Assembly: GCF_014851675.1 (NCBI RefSeq)
Contig: NZ_JACVAE010000001.1
Location: forward strand, 682,001-746,000
Length of the DNA: 64,000 nucleotides
Direction of reading: 5' to 3'
Source: Rhizobium sp. ARZ01
GTDB lineage: Bacteria > Pseudomonadota > Alphaproteobacteria > Rhizobiales > Rhizobiaceae
In this document: piece by piece, positions 15,933-24,989 of the stretch
Numbering within the stretch: position 1 is the first letter of the stretch
Layout: each line of letters starts with the position of its first letter
Position numbers and translations under genes: made by a program
The notes under the pieces: generated by a model
Database searches by the model: none
Told to the model about the DNA's origin: nothing
What the model saw: only the letters and a program-made list of their open reading frames with translations

Positions 15933-17543
15933 ATGGCTGAACAGCCGGTCCTGACACTGTACAACACGCTCACCCGCTCGAAGGGGACGTTTGCGCCGAT
16001 CGATCCGACGAATGTGCGAATGTATGTCTGCGGGCCGACGGTCTACGACTTCGCCCATATCGGCAACGCCCGTCCGGTCATCGTCTTCGACGTGCTTTAT
16101 CGGCTGCTGCGACACGTCTACGGCGAACAGCACGTGACCTATGTGCGCAACATCACCGACCTGGACGACAAGATCAATGCGCGTGCGCTGCGCGATTTCG
16201 GCGCCGACATCAAGGCCGGAACGATTACGTTGAACGAGGCGATCCGCCGGGTGACCGAGAAGACCGCCAACCAGTTCCATAGCGACGTCGCATTGCTCGG
16301 AACCCTGCCGCCGACACAGGAGCCGCGCGCCACCGAATTTGTTGAGAAGCGCGCGGATGGCCGCGCCGACATGATCACTCTGATCGAGCGGCTGATCGAG
16401 CGCGGCCACGCCTATCAGGCCGGCGGTGAAGTCCTGTTTGACACCTCCTGGTCCGAATATGGCGCGCTTTCGAAGCGCAATCTCGACGAGCAGCTGGCCG
16501 GCGCCCGCATTGCTGTCGAGGGTCACAAGAAGAACCCGGGCGATTTTGTGCTCTGGAAACTGTCCTCGCCGGAGGAACCCGGCTGGGACAGCCCGTGGGG
16601 CCGGGGGCGGCCCGGCTGGCACATCGAGTGCTCGGCCATGTCGGCTGCCTATCTCGGCGAAACCTTCGACATCCATGGCGGCGGGCTCGACCTGATCTTC
16701 CCGCACCACGAGAACGAGATCGCCCAGTCGCGGTGCGCGCATGGCACGAAGGTCATGGCGAACGTCTGGATGCACAACGGCTTCGTGCAGGTCGAAGGCC
16801 GCAAGATGTCGAAGTCGGAAGGCAACTTCGTCACGATCCACGACCTGCTGCACACCGAGAACTTCGGTGGCCGCAAGTGGCCGGGCGAGGTGCTGCGGCT
16901 GGCGATGCTGATGACGCATTACCGCGAGCCGATCGATTTCTCGGTCAAGCGGCTTGAGGAGGCCGAGCGCCTGCTTGAGAATTGGCACAATCGATTGGCG
17001 AGAATTGACGAGGAGAAGCTTGTCGGTTGCGCTGATGAGCCGATTATCGGAATGCTGGCTGATGAATTGGATACCCATTCGGCAATCCAGCGAATTTCAA
17101 AACTCGCTAGCACAGTGAATGGCGAAGAAGAGGCTTCTGCATTCTTCTTTTCAATGGAGCTTTTGGGGTTCGTTCCACCTCTGGTGGAGTATCGTCAGAT
17201 TGCAGCTTCCGCCAGGACAACTGCAATATCCCGCCCTGAAATAGCTGTCCGAGTTCAATCTGGCGAGAGTGGCGAGGCAATTGCTCAAGAGCTGGTTGAT
17301 GAAGCCCGGCTGTACGCGTCTTATGAAATTCCTGCACGCGAGGTCTTTGTAATGGTAGCAAGCGGAATGAATTTCGCGGCAAACAACTCACTCATCGAAC
17401 AGCGCGTTGCATCCATAAACGCAAAAAACTTCGCCGAGGCCGACAAGATCCGCGACGACCTGCTTTCCAAGGGCATCCAGCTCAAGGACGGCAAGGACCC
17501 GGCAACGGGCGAGCGGGTAACGACGTGGGAGGTGAAAAGGTGA
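15933..17543 (+). CDS. cysS: Cysteinyl-tRNA synthetase
   Basis: Class I synthetase charging tRNA-Cys. The 536-aa protein has the HIGH-type motif HIGN (about residue 42), zinc ligands Cys33 (CGPTVYD), Cys233 (HIECSAM) and FPHHENE, and KMSKS at about 291. ATG 15933 follows GGGAG. It is longer than the roughly 460 aa of E. coli CysS, mostly after KMSKS. The segment at about 16990-17430 (tRNA-binding C-terminal region) is visibly lower in GC (about 46 percent in two sampled 60-nt lines, against about 60 percent in the catalytic part) with different codon choice, while the extreme C-terminus ([17 protein letters not shown]) returns to normal. This suggests a mosaic gene; all catalytic motifs are intact. 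Confidence 0.95.
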   Translation: MAEQPVLTLYNTLTRSKGTFAPIDPTNVRMYVCGPTVYDFAHIGNARPVIVFDVLYRLLRHVYGEQHVTYVRNITDLDDKINARALRDFGADIKAGTITLNEAIRRVTEKTANQFHSDVALLGTLPPTQEPRATEFVEKRADGRADMITLIERLIERGHAYQAGGEVLFDTSWSEYGALSKRNLDEQLAGARIAVEGHKKNPGDFVLWKLSSPEEPGWDSPWGRGRPGWHIECSAMSAAYLGETFDIHGGGLDLIFPHHENEIAQSRCAHGTKVMANVWMHNGFVQVEGRKMSKSEGNFVTIHDLLHTENFGGRKWPGEVLRLAMLMTHYREPIDFSVKRLEEAERLLENWHNRLARIDEEKLVGCADEPIIGMLADELDTHSAIQRISKLASTVNGEEEASAFFFSMELLGFVPPLVEYRQIAASARTTAISRPEIAVRVQSGESGEAIAQELVDEARLYASYEIPAREVFVMVASGMNFAANNSLIEQRVASINAKNFAEADKIRDDLLSKGIQLKDGKDPATGERVTTWEVKR

Positions 17544-18022
17544 CCGATACCCTCTACACCGGTGGCTGCCAGTGCGGTGCCGTGCGCTTTCGCGTTCGGG
17601 GCGTGTTGCAGCACAGTTCGATCTGCCATTGCCGCATGTGCCAGAAAGCATTCGGTGCCTACTACGCGCCGTTGGTCTCGACGCGCGGTGCTGAACTCGT
17701 CTGGACGCGCGGTGAGCCGAAGCGGTTTCGTTCCTCGAATTTCGTCTCGCGCGGTTTCTGCGCCGAGTGCGGCACGCCGCTGACCTATGTGGCGTCGGAC
17801 GGTGTGGCGATCGCAGCGGGTGCCTTCGATGATCCCTCGCGCCTGCCGCCGACGGTCCAGTTCGGCACGGAAGCCAAGATCGATTTCGTCGACGGTCTCC
17901 ACACGCTGCCGGGACACACGACGGAGGAGGATGCGGAGGCGGCGCCCTTCGTCCTCGAGATCGTCTCCTACCAGCATCCCGACCACGACACCGAGACCTG
18001 GCCGCCGGAGGGACGCGGATGA
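17540..18022 (+). CDS. GFA family protein, copy 1
   Basis: A 160-aa protein of the GFA (glutathione-dependent formaldehyde-activating enzyme-like) zinc-binding fold. The metal cysteines appear as [21 protein letters not shown] and [11 protein letters not shown]. The GTG start at 17540 overlaps the cysS stop (GTGA) with ribosome-binding site GGGAGG inside cysS, implying translational coupling. GFA proteins are often of unknown role; formaldehyde activation is established for only a few, so function is not asserted. It is followed by two further copies. Confidence 0.88.
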   Translation: MTDTLYTGGCQCGAVRFRVRGVLQHSSICHCRMCQKAFGAYYAPLVSTRGAELVWTRGEPKRFRSSNFVSRGFCAECGTPLTYVASDGVAIAAGAFDDPSRLPPTVQFGTEAKIDFVDGLHTLPGHTTEEDAEAAPFVLEIVSYQHPDHDTETWPPEGRG

Positions 18023-18513
18023 GTATCGCGCGGATCTATACGGGCGGATGCCAATGCGGGGCGGTGCGCTATCGCGCCGAGGGCACGCTCGATGATCCGC
18101 ACCTGTGCCACTGCCGGATGTGCCAGAAGGCGGCAGGCAACTATTTCCTGCCGCTGGCGAACGCCGCACGCGCGACATTCCGGGTGACTCGCGGTGACCC
18201 CGCCTGGTTCCAGTCATCCGAGCACGTGCGCCGCGGTTTTTGCCGGGAGTGCGGCACGCCGCTTTTCTACGAAATTTCGGGAGAGCGCTTCATCAACATC
18301 GTGCTCGGCTCGCTCGATGATCCCGACGATGTGCGCCCGCACTCCCAGTCCGGTGTCGAGTCGCGCGTGCCCTGGTTCTCGCAGCTTTCGCACCTTCCGG
18401 GACGGGAGACCGAGCCGGAAGGGCGGGCTGGCCGCGAGCACCACATCGCCATCTTGGAATCAAACCGCCAGCACCCGGACTACGATACCGAGCATTGGCC
18501 ACCGGAGGACTGA
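18019..18513 (+). CDS. GFA family protein, copy 2
   Basis: A 164-aa paralog with the same cysteine scaffold: [36 protein letters not shown]. It overlaps copy 1 by 4 nt (ATGA). Its C-terminal half, with VPWFSQLSHLPGRETEPEG, differs from copies 1 and 3 but ends with the shared HPDYDTEHWPPED, a tail all three carry ([13 protein letters not shown] and HPDHETDHWPSQG in the others). This points to duplication followed by divergence in the substrate-facing part. Confidence 0.88.
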   Translation: MSIARIYTGGCQCGAVRYRAEGTLDDPHLCHCRMCQKAAGNYFLPLANAARATFRVTRGDPAWFQSSEHVRRGFCRECGTPLFYEISGERFINIVLGSLDDPDDVRPHSQSGVESRVPWFSQLSHLPGRETEPEGRAGREHHIAILESNRQHPDYDTEHWPPED

Positions 18514-18514
18514 G

Positions 18515-18991
18515 ATGACCGACACATATCGCACCGGAGGCTGCCAATGCGGCGCCGTCCGTTTCCGCATCCGCGGCACGCTCGGACGTCCGTCGATCTG
18601 CCACTGCCGCATGTGCCAGAAGCAGTTCGGCGGCTTTTTCTCCGCGCTCGTCACCGCGCCGAAGGACGGCGTGGAATGGACGCGGGAACAGCCGAGCTAC
18701 TTCCAGTCGTCGGTGAACATCGATCGCGGCTTCTGCAAGAACTGCGGTACGCCCATGACCTATCGCCATCCGGGCGGGCTGGAGCTCGCTATCGGCACCT
18801 TCGACGACCGCTCCGATCTCGCGCCGCAGATCCAGGTCAACCACGCCGCGCGTCTGCCCTGGGTCGAGACGATCTTCGACCAGCCGATCCACGAGGACCC
18901 GGACTACTATTCGCGGCAGGAGGCCATCATCTCCTTCCAGCACCCAGACCACGAGACTGATCACTGGCCGTCGCAAGGGCTGAAGATCTAG
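18515..18991 (+). CDS. GFA family protein, copy 3
   Basis: A 158-aa paralog with [29 protein letters not shown] and FCKNCGTPMTY. ATG 18515 begins one base after the stop of copy 2, so the three genes and cysS form one translationally linked run. The N-terminal half is closest to copy 1. It is the last of the run; cimA follows 74 nt later with its own ribosome-binding site. Confidence 0.88.
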   Translation: MTDTYRTGGCQCGAVRFRIRGTLGRPSICHCRMCQKQFGGFFSALVTAPKDGVEWTREQPSYFQSSVNIDRGFCKNCGTPMTYRHPGGLELAIGTFDDRSDLAPQIQVNHAARLPWVETIFDQPIHEDPDYYSRQEAIISFQHPDHETDHWPSQGLKI

Positions 18992-19065
18992 GGCGGCCGC
19001 TGGCGGGTCCCGACAATATGTAAAGCAGAAAAGCCGGGTGAATATCACCGGCAAGGAACATGAGC

Positions 19066-20682
19066 ATGACGAAAGAACGCATCTACCTCTTCGACACGAC
19101 GCTTCGCGACGGCCAGCAGACGCCGGGCGTAGACTTTTCGGTCGAGGACAAGATTGCGATTGCCGCAATGCTCGATGAGTTCGGTCTCGACTATGTGGAG
19201 GGCGGCTACCCCGGTGCGAACCCGACCGATACAGCCTTCTTCGGCAAGAGACGCACGCAGAATGCCCGTTTTGTCGCCTTTGGCATGACCAAGCGCGCCG
19301 GAGTCTCCGCGTCGAACGATCCGGGTCTTGCCGCGCTGCTGGAAGCCAAGAGCGACGCCGTCTGTCTCGTGGCCAAGAGCTGGGACTATCATGTGCGGGT
19401 TGCACTCGGCTGTACCAACGCGGAAAACCTGGAATCCATCAGCGCCTCGGTGGAGGCGGTCACTGCGGCCGGCAAGGAGGCCATGGTCGACTGCGAGCAT
19501 TTCTTCGACGGTTACAACGAAAACCCCGCCTATGCGCTCGCCTGCGCGAAGGCAGCCTATGACGCCGGGGCCCGCTGGGTCGTGCTGTGCGACACGAACG
19601 GCGGCACGCAGCCGCCGGAAATCCGGGACATCGTAGCTGCCGTCATCGCAGCCGGTGTCCCCGGCGCCAATCTCGGCATCCATGCTCACAACGATACCGG
19701 GCAGGCGGTCGCCAATTCGCTGGCCGCCGTGGAAGCCGGCGTACGCCAGATCCAGGGCACCTTGAACGGTATCGGCGAACGCTGCGGCAACGCCAATCTT
19801 GTGACCATCATCCCGACGCTGGTGCTGAAGGAGAGCTACGCGGATCGCTTCGAGGTCTCGATCGACCGGGAGCGCCTGCAGGGGCTGACGCGGCTCTCAC
19901 ACCAGTTCGACGAGCTGTTGAACCGTTCGCCCGATCATCAGATGCCCTATGTCGGCGCCTCGGCTTTCGCCACCAAGGCCGGCATCCATGCGTCTGCCCT
20001 GCTGAAGGACCCGCGCACCTATGAGCACGTGCCGCCGGAGAGCGTCGGCAATCTGCGCAAGGTGATGGTCTCTGACCAGGGCGGCAAGGCGAACTTCATC
20101 AACGCGCTGAAGCTGCGTGGCATTGTCGTTTCCAAGGACGACCCGAAGCTCGACCGGCTGATCGAGATCGTCAAGGAGCGCGAGGCGACCGGCTATGCCT
20201 ATGAGGGGGCGGATGCGAGCTTCGCGCTGCTCGCCTACCGCACGCTCGGCACGATCCCGCAATTCTTCCATGTCGAGAGTTTCCGCGTCATGGTCGAGCG
20301 CCGCTACGACGCCAACGGCAACCTGAAGACGGTGTCGGAGGCCGTGGTAAAGGTTGTCGTGGACGGCGAGACGATGATGTCGGTGGCCGAAGGCCATGGC
20401 CCCGTCAATGCGCTGGACCTGGCGCTCCGGAAGGACCTCGGCAAGTTCCAGAGCGAGATCGAGGACCTGGAACTGGCGGATTACAAGGTCCGGATCCTCA
20501 ATGGTGGCACGGAAGCCATCACCCGAGTCCTTATCGAATCGACGGACGGCACGGGTGCGCGCTGGTGGACGGTCGGCGTCTCCGACAACATCATTGACGC
20601 CTCGTTCCAGGCCTTGATGGACAGTATTGTCTACAAGCTCCTGAAGAACCGCGGCGAAGCGGGCAGGGTGGCGGCGGAGTAG
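19066..20682 (+). CDS. cimA: Citramalate synthase
   Basis: A 538-aa enzyme of the LeuA/CimA family that condenses pyruvate and acetyl-CoA to (R)-citramalate, a threonine-independent entry to isoleucine. The TIM-barrel motifs FDTTLRDGQQTPGV (about residues 9-22), GIHAHNDTGQAVANS and NGIGERCGNANL are present, followed by a C-terminal regulatory-type domain (about 400-510). The CimA-type group rather than LeuA is chosen from the YVEGGYPGANPTD region and overall length. An ATG at 19060 is too close to the AAGGA site, so 19066 is preferred. Confidence 0.88.
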   Translation: MTKERIYLFDTTLRDGQQTPGVDFSVEDKIAIAAMLDEFGLDYVEGGYPGANPTDTAFFGKRRTQNARFVAFGMTKRAGVSASNDPGLAALLEAKSDAVCLVAKSWDYHVRVALGCTNAENLESISASVEAVTAAGKEAMVDCEHFFDGYNENPAYALACAKAAYDAGARWVVLCDTNGGTQPPEIRDIVAAVIAAGVPGANLGIHAHNDTGQAVANSLAAVEAGVRQIQGTLNGIGERCGNANLVTIIPTLVLKESYADRFEVSIDRERLQGLTRLSHQFDELLNRSPDHQMPYVGASAFATKAGIHASALLKDPRTYEHVPPESVGNLRKVMVSDQGGKANFINALKLRGIVVSKDDPKLDRLIEIVKEREATGYAYEGADASFALLAYRTLGTIPQFFHVESFRVMVERRYDANGNLKTVSEAVVKVVVDGETMMSVAEGHGPVNALDLALRKDLGKFQSEIEDLELADYKVRILNGGTEAITRVLIESTDGTGARWWTVGVSDNIIDASFQALMDSIVYKLLKNRGEAGRVAAE

Positions 20683-20886
20683 GCGACCATGCATGATGGT
20701 GAAACGGGGCAGTCTGTCGTGTCCTCCATGGTCCCTGACGGAACCCGGCGGCATGAATGAAGCGCGCTTCATCTACCCTTCACCGAAATGAATTGGTGTA
20801 TTCACCCCGGTTACATTAAAACTTATGCCGAATTGTCGCGCGGATGCACCCTCGCGCCGCGCCACATGAAATCAGGATTCAACTCC

Positions 20887-21825
20887 ATGGCCGAACAGAC
20901 CAACGCGCCCGAGGCGACGAATGGCGATTCCCTGCGCGGATTTCTCTTTGCGCTCACTGCCTATCTTCTCTGGGGTATCTTGCCCTTTTTCATGAAGGCT
21001 GTGGCACATATCCCTGCGCCTGAGGTCGTGGCGCACCGTATCGTCTGGTCCGTTCCGATTGCCGGCCTGGTCCTTCTTTGGCTCGGCCGCACGGCCGATA
21101 TCTGGAAGGCATTGCGAACGCCGCGCATGCTCGCCATGGCGATGCTGACGGCCGTGCTGATCACCATCAACTGGGGCATCTATGTCTGGGCGATCGGGGC
21201 AGGGCGCGCCATCGAGGCGGCACTCGGCTATTACATCAACCCGCTGTTTTCGATCTTCCTCGGCGCCGTGATCCTGAAGGAAAAGCTGTCGGGGGCGCAG
21301 GTCGTGGCCATCGTGCTTGCCGCCGCGGCTGTTGCCATTCTCGCCTTCGATTCGGGCGGTCTGCCGTGGGTTTCCATCGGGCTTTGCTTCTCCTGGGGGT
21401 TCTACGCTTTCTTCCGCAAGACCCTGCCGATCGGTCCGAACCAGGGCTTCTTCCTGGAGGTTCTGCTACTGAGCGTCCCAGCGATCGGCTACATCGTCTG
21501 GGCGGAGGCGACCGGTCGCGGCCATTTCGGCGATACCAGCACGACCGATCTCGTCTTGCTCCTCTCCTGCGGCATTGTCACAGCCGTGCCGCTGATGGTT
21601 TTTGCCAATGGCGCGAAGCTCCTGAAGCTCTCCACCATCGGCATCATGCAGTACATCACCCCCACGATGGTCTTTCTGACGGCCGTGTTCTTCTTCCACG
21701 AGCCGTTCGGCCGCGCGCAGATGGCGGCCTTTGCGTTGATCTGGGCGGCCCTGATCGTCTATTCGGCGGCGATGCTGAATGGTGCGCGCGCGCGGCGTGC
21801 GGCAACGCTGAAGCCGGCGGAATGA
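20887..21825 (+). CDS. rarD: EamA/RarD family transporter
   Basis: A 312-aa drug/metabolite transporter with about ten hydrophobic helices. RarD signatures include AYLLWGILPFFMKAV, HRIVWSVP, NWGIYVWAIGAGRAIEAALG followed by YYINPL, and IMQYITPTMVF. RarD is often called chloramphenicol-sensitive protein, but its substrate is not established. ATG 20887 follows CAGGA; in-frame codons upstream to 20788 have no matching family sequence. It is convergent with the LOG-family gene. Confidence 0.88.
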   Translation: MAEQTNAPEATNGDSLRGFLFALTAYLLWGILPFFMKAVAHIPAPEVVAHRIVWSVPIAGLVLLWLGRTADIWKALRTPRMLAMAMLTAVLITINWGIYVWAIGAGRAIEAALGYYINPLFSIFLGAVILKEKLSGAQVVAIVLAAAAVAILAFDSGGLPWVSIGLCFSWGFYAFFRKTLPIGPNQGFFLEVLLLSVPAIGYIVWAEATGRGHFGDTSTTDLVLLLSCGIVTAVPLMVFANGAKLLKLSTIGIMQYITPTMVFLTAVFFFHEPFGRAQMAAFALIWAALIVYSAAMLNGARARRAATLKPAE

Positions 21826-21863
21826 CGCCGGCCCTTCAAGGTTTCAAGAGACAGGATTGAGGC

Positions 21864-22484
21864 TTACAGGCGGGCGATAATGCCCGCCTCACCGCCGCGA
21901 TCGACAGCACCGGCCCAATGATCGATCAGGGCGGGGACGATCTGGTCCGGCTCATCGATGACGATGGGTTGCACCAGGTGCGCGGCGTGAACGAAGCCGG
22001 CGTCTGCCATGTGCCGCATCAGCTTCAACATCGGATCCCAGAAGCCGCCGATATTGGCAAAGACGATCGGCTTGCGGTGGCGGCCGAGCTGCGCCCAGGT
22101 CATGATCTCGACAATCTCTTCCAGTGTGCCGATACCGCCGGGCAGCGCCACAAAGGCGTCGGCGCGTTCGAACATCTTGTGCTTGCGCTCGTGCATGTCG
22201 GCAGTGACGATCAATTCGGACAACTGACCGAGCGAATGGCGCGTGGCCTCCATGTCGATCAGGAACTGCGGTATAATTCCGGTGACCCGGCCGCCGCCGG
22301 ATAGAACGCCGCTGGCAACGGCGCCCATAATGCCCTTGGTGCCGCCGCCATAGACGAGGCGCAGGTGATTCGCCGCGATGGTTTGGCCGAGCACCCGACC
22401 GGCGTTGATATAGGCGGAATCGCGGCCCGGCTGGGACCCGCAATAGACGCAAATGGCTCGAATTGGCATGGTTTCGTCGTTCAT
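21864..22484 (-). CDS. LOG family protein (TIGR00730 type)
   Basis: A 206-aa Rossmann-fold protein with the LOG signature PGGIGTLEE (about residues 118-126), plus YGGGTKGIMG and ERKHKMF. Members hydrolyse nucleoside 5'-monophosphates, releasing ribose 5-phosphate, and in plants and some bacteria activate cytokinins. For a plant-associated bacterium a cytokinin role is possible but not shown. Starts at 22484 or 22469 both lack a strong ribosome-binding site; 22484 is used. It is divergent from the LysM protein gene across 158 nt. Confidence 0.88.
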   Translation of the reverse strand: MNDETMPIRAICVYCGSQPGRDSAYINAGRVLGQTIAANHLRLVYGGGTKGIMGAVASGVLSGGGRVTGIIPQFLIDMEATRHSLGQLSELIVTADMHERKHKMFERADAFVALPGGIGTLEEIVEIMTWAQLGRHRKPIVFANIGGFWDPMLKLMRHMADAGFVHAAHLVQPIVIDEPDQIVPALIDHWAGAVDRGGEAGIIARL

Positions 22485-22642
22485 GACCAGATTGAGCCAT
22501 CCCATACCGGGGCAGGTCAAGAAAAATGACGAAAAAGGCACAGCGAATTCCTGCGCAAACGAGCCTCAAGCTTGTGGAAGGCCTTGGAAATCGCTAGCAA
22601 TTCCAAGGGGAATTGCGGCGTGCCGCCTGGAGATTCTAAAAG

Positions 22643-24763
22643 ATGAAGTACAAGACCGGTCTCGTTGCGGTGGGCGTTTTGGCAGCAGCCACGGCGCTGA
22701 TGGTGTTTTTCGTCCTTCCGAACATCGATGAGGGCGAGGCGCCCGAAGCAACGCAACAGGCAGGGCAACCTGCGAACGGGACGACTCCTGCGCAGACACC
22801 CGCTGCCGACGCAAAGCAGCCGCGAACGGAGACTGCGGCGGACGGGAAGGCCGCGTCGGAGACGGCAAACGCTGACGCGGCTGCCGCCTGGCAGGCACCC
22901 TCCTTCGATCTCCTGCGTGTCGAGCCGGACGGCTCCACTGTCATCGCCGGCCACGCCGAGCCGAACAAGAAACTGCAGATCCTGAGTGGCGAGACGGTTG
23001 TTGCCACGACCGACGTCGGTCCTTCCGGCGATTTCGCGGCGGTCTTCGACAAGCCGCTTGCCGCCGGCAATCACGAGCTGACGCTGCGTATCCAGGACGA
23101 CGGCAGCGTCGCCAAGACCTCCGAAGAGGTCGCAACCATTTCGATCCCGAAGGACGGCAGCGGCGAACTGCTCGCCATGGTGACGAAGCCCGGTTCGGCC
23201 AGCCGCCTGATCACCGTGCTTCAGGGACCGGAAGGAACAGCGAATTCCGGTGTTGCGCTATCGCAAGGCACGACCGACACAGCAACGCTCACCCAGCCGG
23301 ACGCAGGCGCTGCCGACCAGGCTGCTGGTGGAACCGTCTCCGGCGCGACGCAGACAGACTTGCCGAACGTACGTATCTCGGCTGTCGAGCTTGAGGGCGA
23401 CAAGATGTTCGTCGCCGGCACGACCAAGCCGGACGCACTCGTGCGGATCTATGCCAACGACAAGCTCCTCGGCGAAATCAAGTCCGATCCGCAAGGGCGC
23501 TATGTGGTCGATGGCCAGATGTCGCTTCCAGTCGGCCGCCATACCATCCGCGCCGACGTGATGAGCGTGGACGGCGCCAAGGTGGAACTGCGTGCCTCCG
23601 TCCCGTTTGATCGCCCCGAAGGCGAGCAGGTTGCGGTCGTGGCCCAGGACAATGGGGCAGCCGACCAGGCCGGCAATACGCTTGGTTTGATCGACGATGG
23701 TGCCTTCGACAAACTCCGGGCGGAGGCGAACAAGGCTGTGGCGCTATTGAGCGGGCTCTATGCAAATGGTCGCCTGCCTTCGACAGAAGAACTGGCGGCG
23801 GCGCGCTCTGCAACCGAGATCGCCTTGCAGTCGCTGGCCGCCTACAAGGCGCCGCCTGGCGGTCCCGGAGAGGCGATCGCCGCACGTACCTCGGCCGTGG
23901 CTGCCGACGCCCTGGCAAAGCTGAAGGCGCTACCGGCCGATGCCGCCACGCTTGGCGAATCCATCGCGGCGATCGAAACCTCCGTCAAGGATGCCTTGAC
24001 GCCGGCGACCAAAGGCAGCGCTGCGGCAAAGGACGTGGCTCAGGCTCCGTCGGTCGATATCGGTCGACTCGAGGCTGAGGTGGCCGAGCTGAACTCGAAG
24101 TTCAGGGATCTGTTCGCCGAGGGGCGCACCACCCAATCGACTGATATCCAGATGGCGCGCGATGCGCTCGAAAGTGCGCTCGGTAAAGTTTCGGGCTATT
24201 CGGCACCGACGGGAACCGACGCCGCTCGCCTTGCACTTATCGACAAGCTCAAGGTTTGGGCAAAATCGGCGCAGGAAGGCCTCACCAAGCTTCCCGCCGA
24301 TGCGCCGAAGGAAAGCTACTCGGACGTGCTCGCAACCCTGAAGGCAGCACCCAAAGCCATGCCTTCGACGCCTTCAGCAGGGGCAACCGTAGCAGTCAGC
24401 GAGATACCGGCTGCAGGTGCTACGCAACCGGCGGCGGATGCGGGTGCGACCAATGCCGGCACCCAGTCGGGTGCCGTGGGTACCGAAACCCAGGCTTCGG
24501 CCGAAAAACCCGAAACCGTCGAGCAGGCACCGCTGAAGGAGAGCAAGACCTCCGTCATCATCCGTCGCGGCGATACGTTGTGGCAGATCGCGCGCCGTGT
24601 CTATGGCCAGGGCGTGCGTTACACCTCCATCTATCTCGCCAACGAGGACCAGATCACCAATCCGGATCGCATCCTGCCGGGGCAGATCTTCGGTGTGCCC
24701 GATGAGGCGATGCCCGAGACGGAAGCGGAGCAAATGCACCGCAAGCGCCTGAAACACGACTGA
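22643..24763 (+). CDS. Membrane-anchored Ig-like/LysM protein
   Basis: A 706-aa envelope protein. It has an N-terminal membrane segment (about residues 5-28), then an Ala/Pro-rich stretch (30-85), then two Ig-like modules. These share the pattern V(I/F)AG-x-(A/T)-x-P followed by G-F/Y-x-V and LPVGRHTI or LAAGNHELTL (about 92-160 and 250-320). A long Ala-rich helical region (about 350-600) ends in a C-terminal LysM domain, IIRRGDTLWQIARRVYGQG to PGQIFGVP (about 635-690), that should bind peptidoglycan. Such proteins are common in Rhizobiales with unknown role, possibly linking membrane and wall. Ribosome-binding site GGAG is seen. Confidence 0.85.
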   Translation: MKYKTGLVAVGVLAAATALMVFFVLPNIDEGEAPEATQQAGQPANGTTPAQTPAADAKQPRTETAADGKAASETANADAAAAWQAPSFDLLRVEPDGSTVIAGHAEPNKKLQILSGETVVATTDVGPSGDFAAVFDKPLAAGNHELTLRIQDDGSVAKTSEEVATISIPKDGSGELLAMVTKPGSASRLITVLQGPEGTANSGVALSQGTTDTATLTQPDAGAADQAAGGTVSGATQTDLPNVRISAVELEGDKMFVAGTTKPDALVRIYANDKLLGEIKSDPQGRYVVDGQMSLPVGRHTIRADVMSVDGAKVELRASVPFDRPEGEQVAVVAQDNGAADQAGNTLGLIDDGAFDKLRAEANKAVALLSGLYANGRLPSTEELAAARSATEIALQSLAAYKAPPGGPGEAIAARTSAVAADALAKLKALPADAATLGESIAAIETSVKDALTPATKGSAAAKDVAQAPSVDIGRLEAEVAELNSKFRDLFAEGRTTQSTDIQMARDALESALGKVSGYSAPTGTDAARLALIDKLKVWAKSAQEGLTKLPADAPKESYSDVLATLKAAPKAMPSTPSAGATVAVSEIPAAGATQPAADAGATNAGTQSGAVGTETQASAEKPETVEQAPLKESKTSVIIRRGDTLWQIARRVYGQGVRYTSIYLANEDQITNPDRILPGQIFGVPDEAMPETEAEQMHRKRLKHD

Positions 24764-24770
24764 GACCTGT

Positions 24771-24792
24771 CCCCCGAACCGGTTTTCGGGGG
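24771..24792 (+). terminator. Palindromic hairpin after the LysM gene
   Basis: Perfect 8-bp stem CCCCCGAA/TTCGGGGG with loop CCGGTT, 8 nt after the LysM stop, followed by AACGACATGCGAAAAGG. It looks like one of the short palindromic elements dispersed in rhizobial genomes as well as a possible terminator; no T-run follows. Dispersal cannot be tested here. Confidence 0.45.
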
Positions 24793-24989
24793 AACGACAT
24801 GCGAAAAGGCCCAAGGCGCGGCAGCGAATCCGAAAAGATCGCGACGCGCTCGGGCGTGAACGCCGAAACGGCGCTTGCATTGTAACGCGCGAGATCGCGC
24901 CCTATCTCAGTCCATGCGGCGTTCTGTTGGGGGCGCCGCATTTTTCATGAACGAATGAGCCGGAACTGATCCGGCACTCGGAGGCAGGT

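Noticed and set aside
15667..15957. 96-codon minus-strand reading frame upstream of cysS
   Set aside because: No ribosome-binding site or homology-like pattern, and it overlaps the cysS start.
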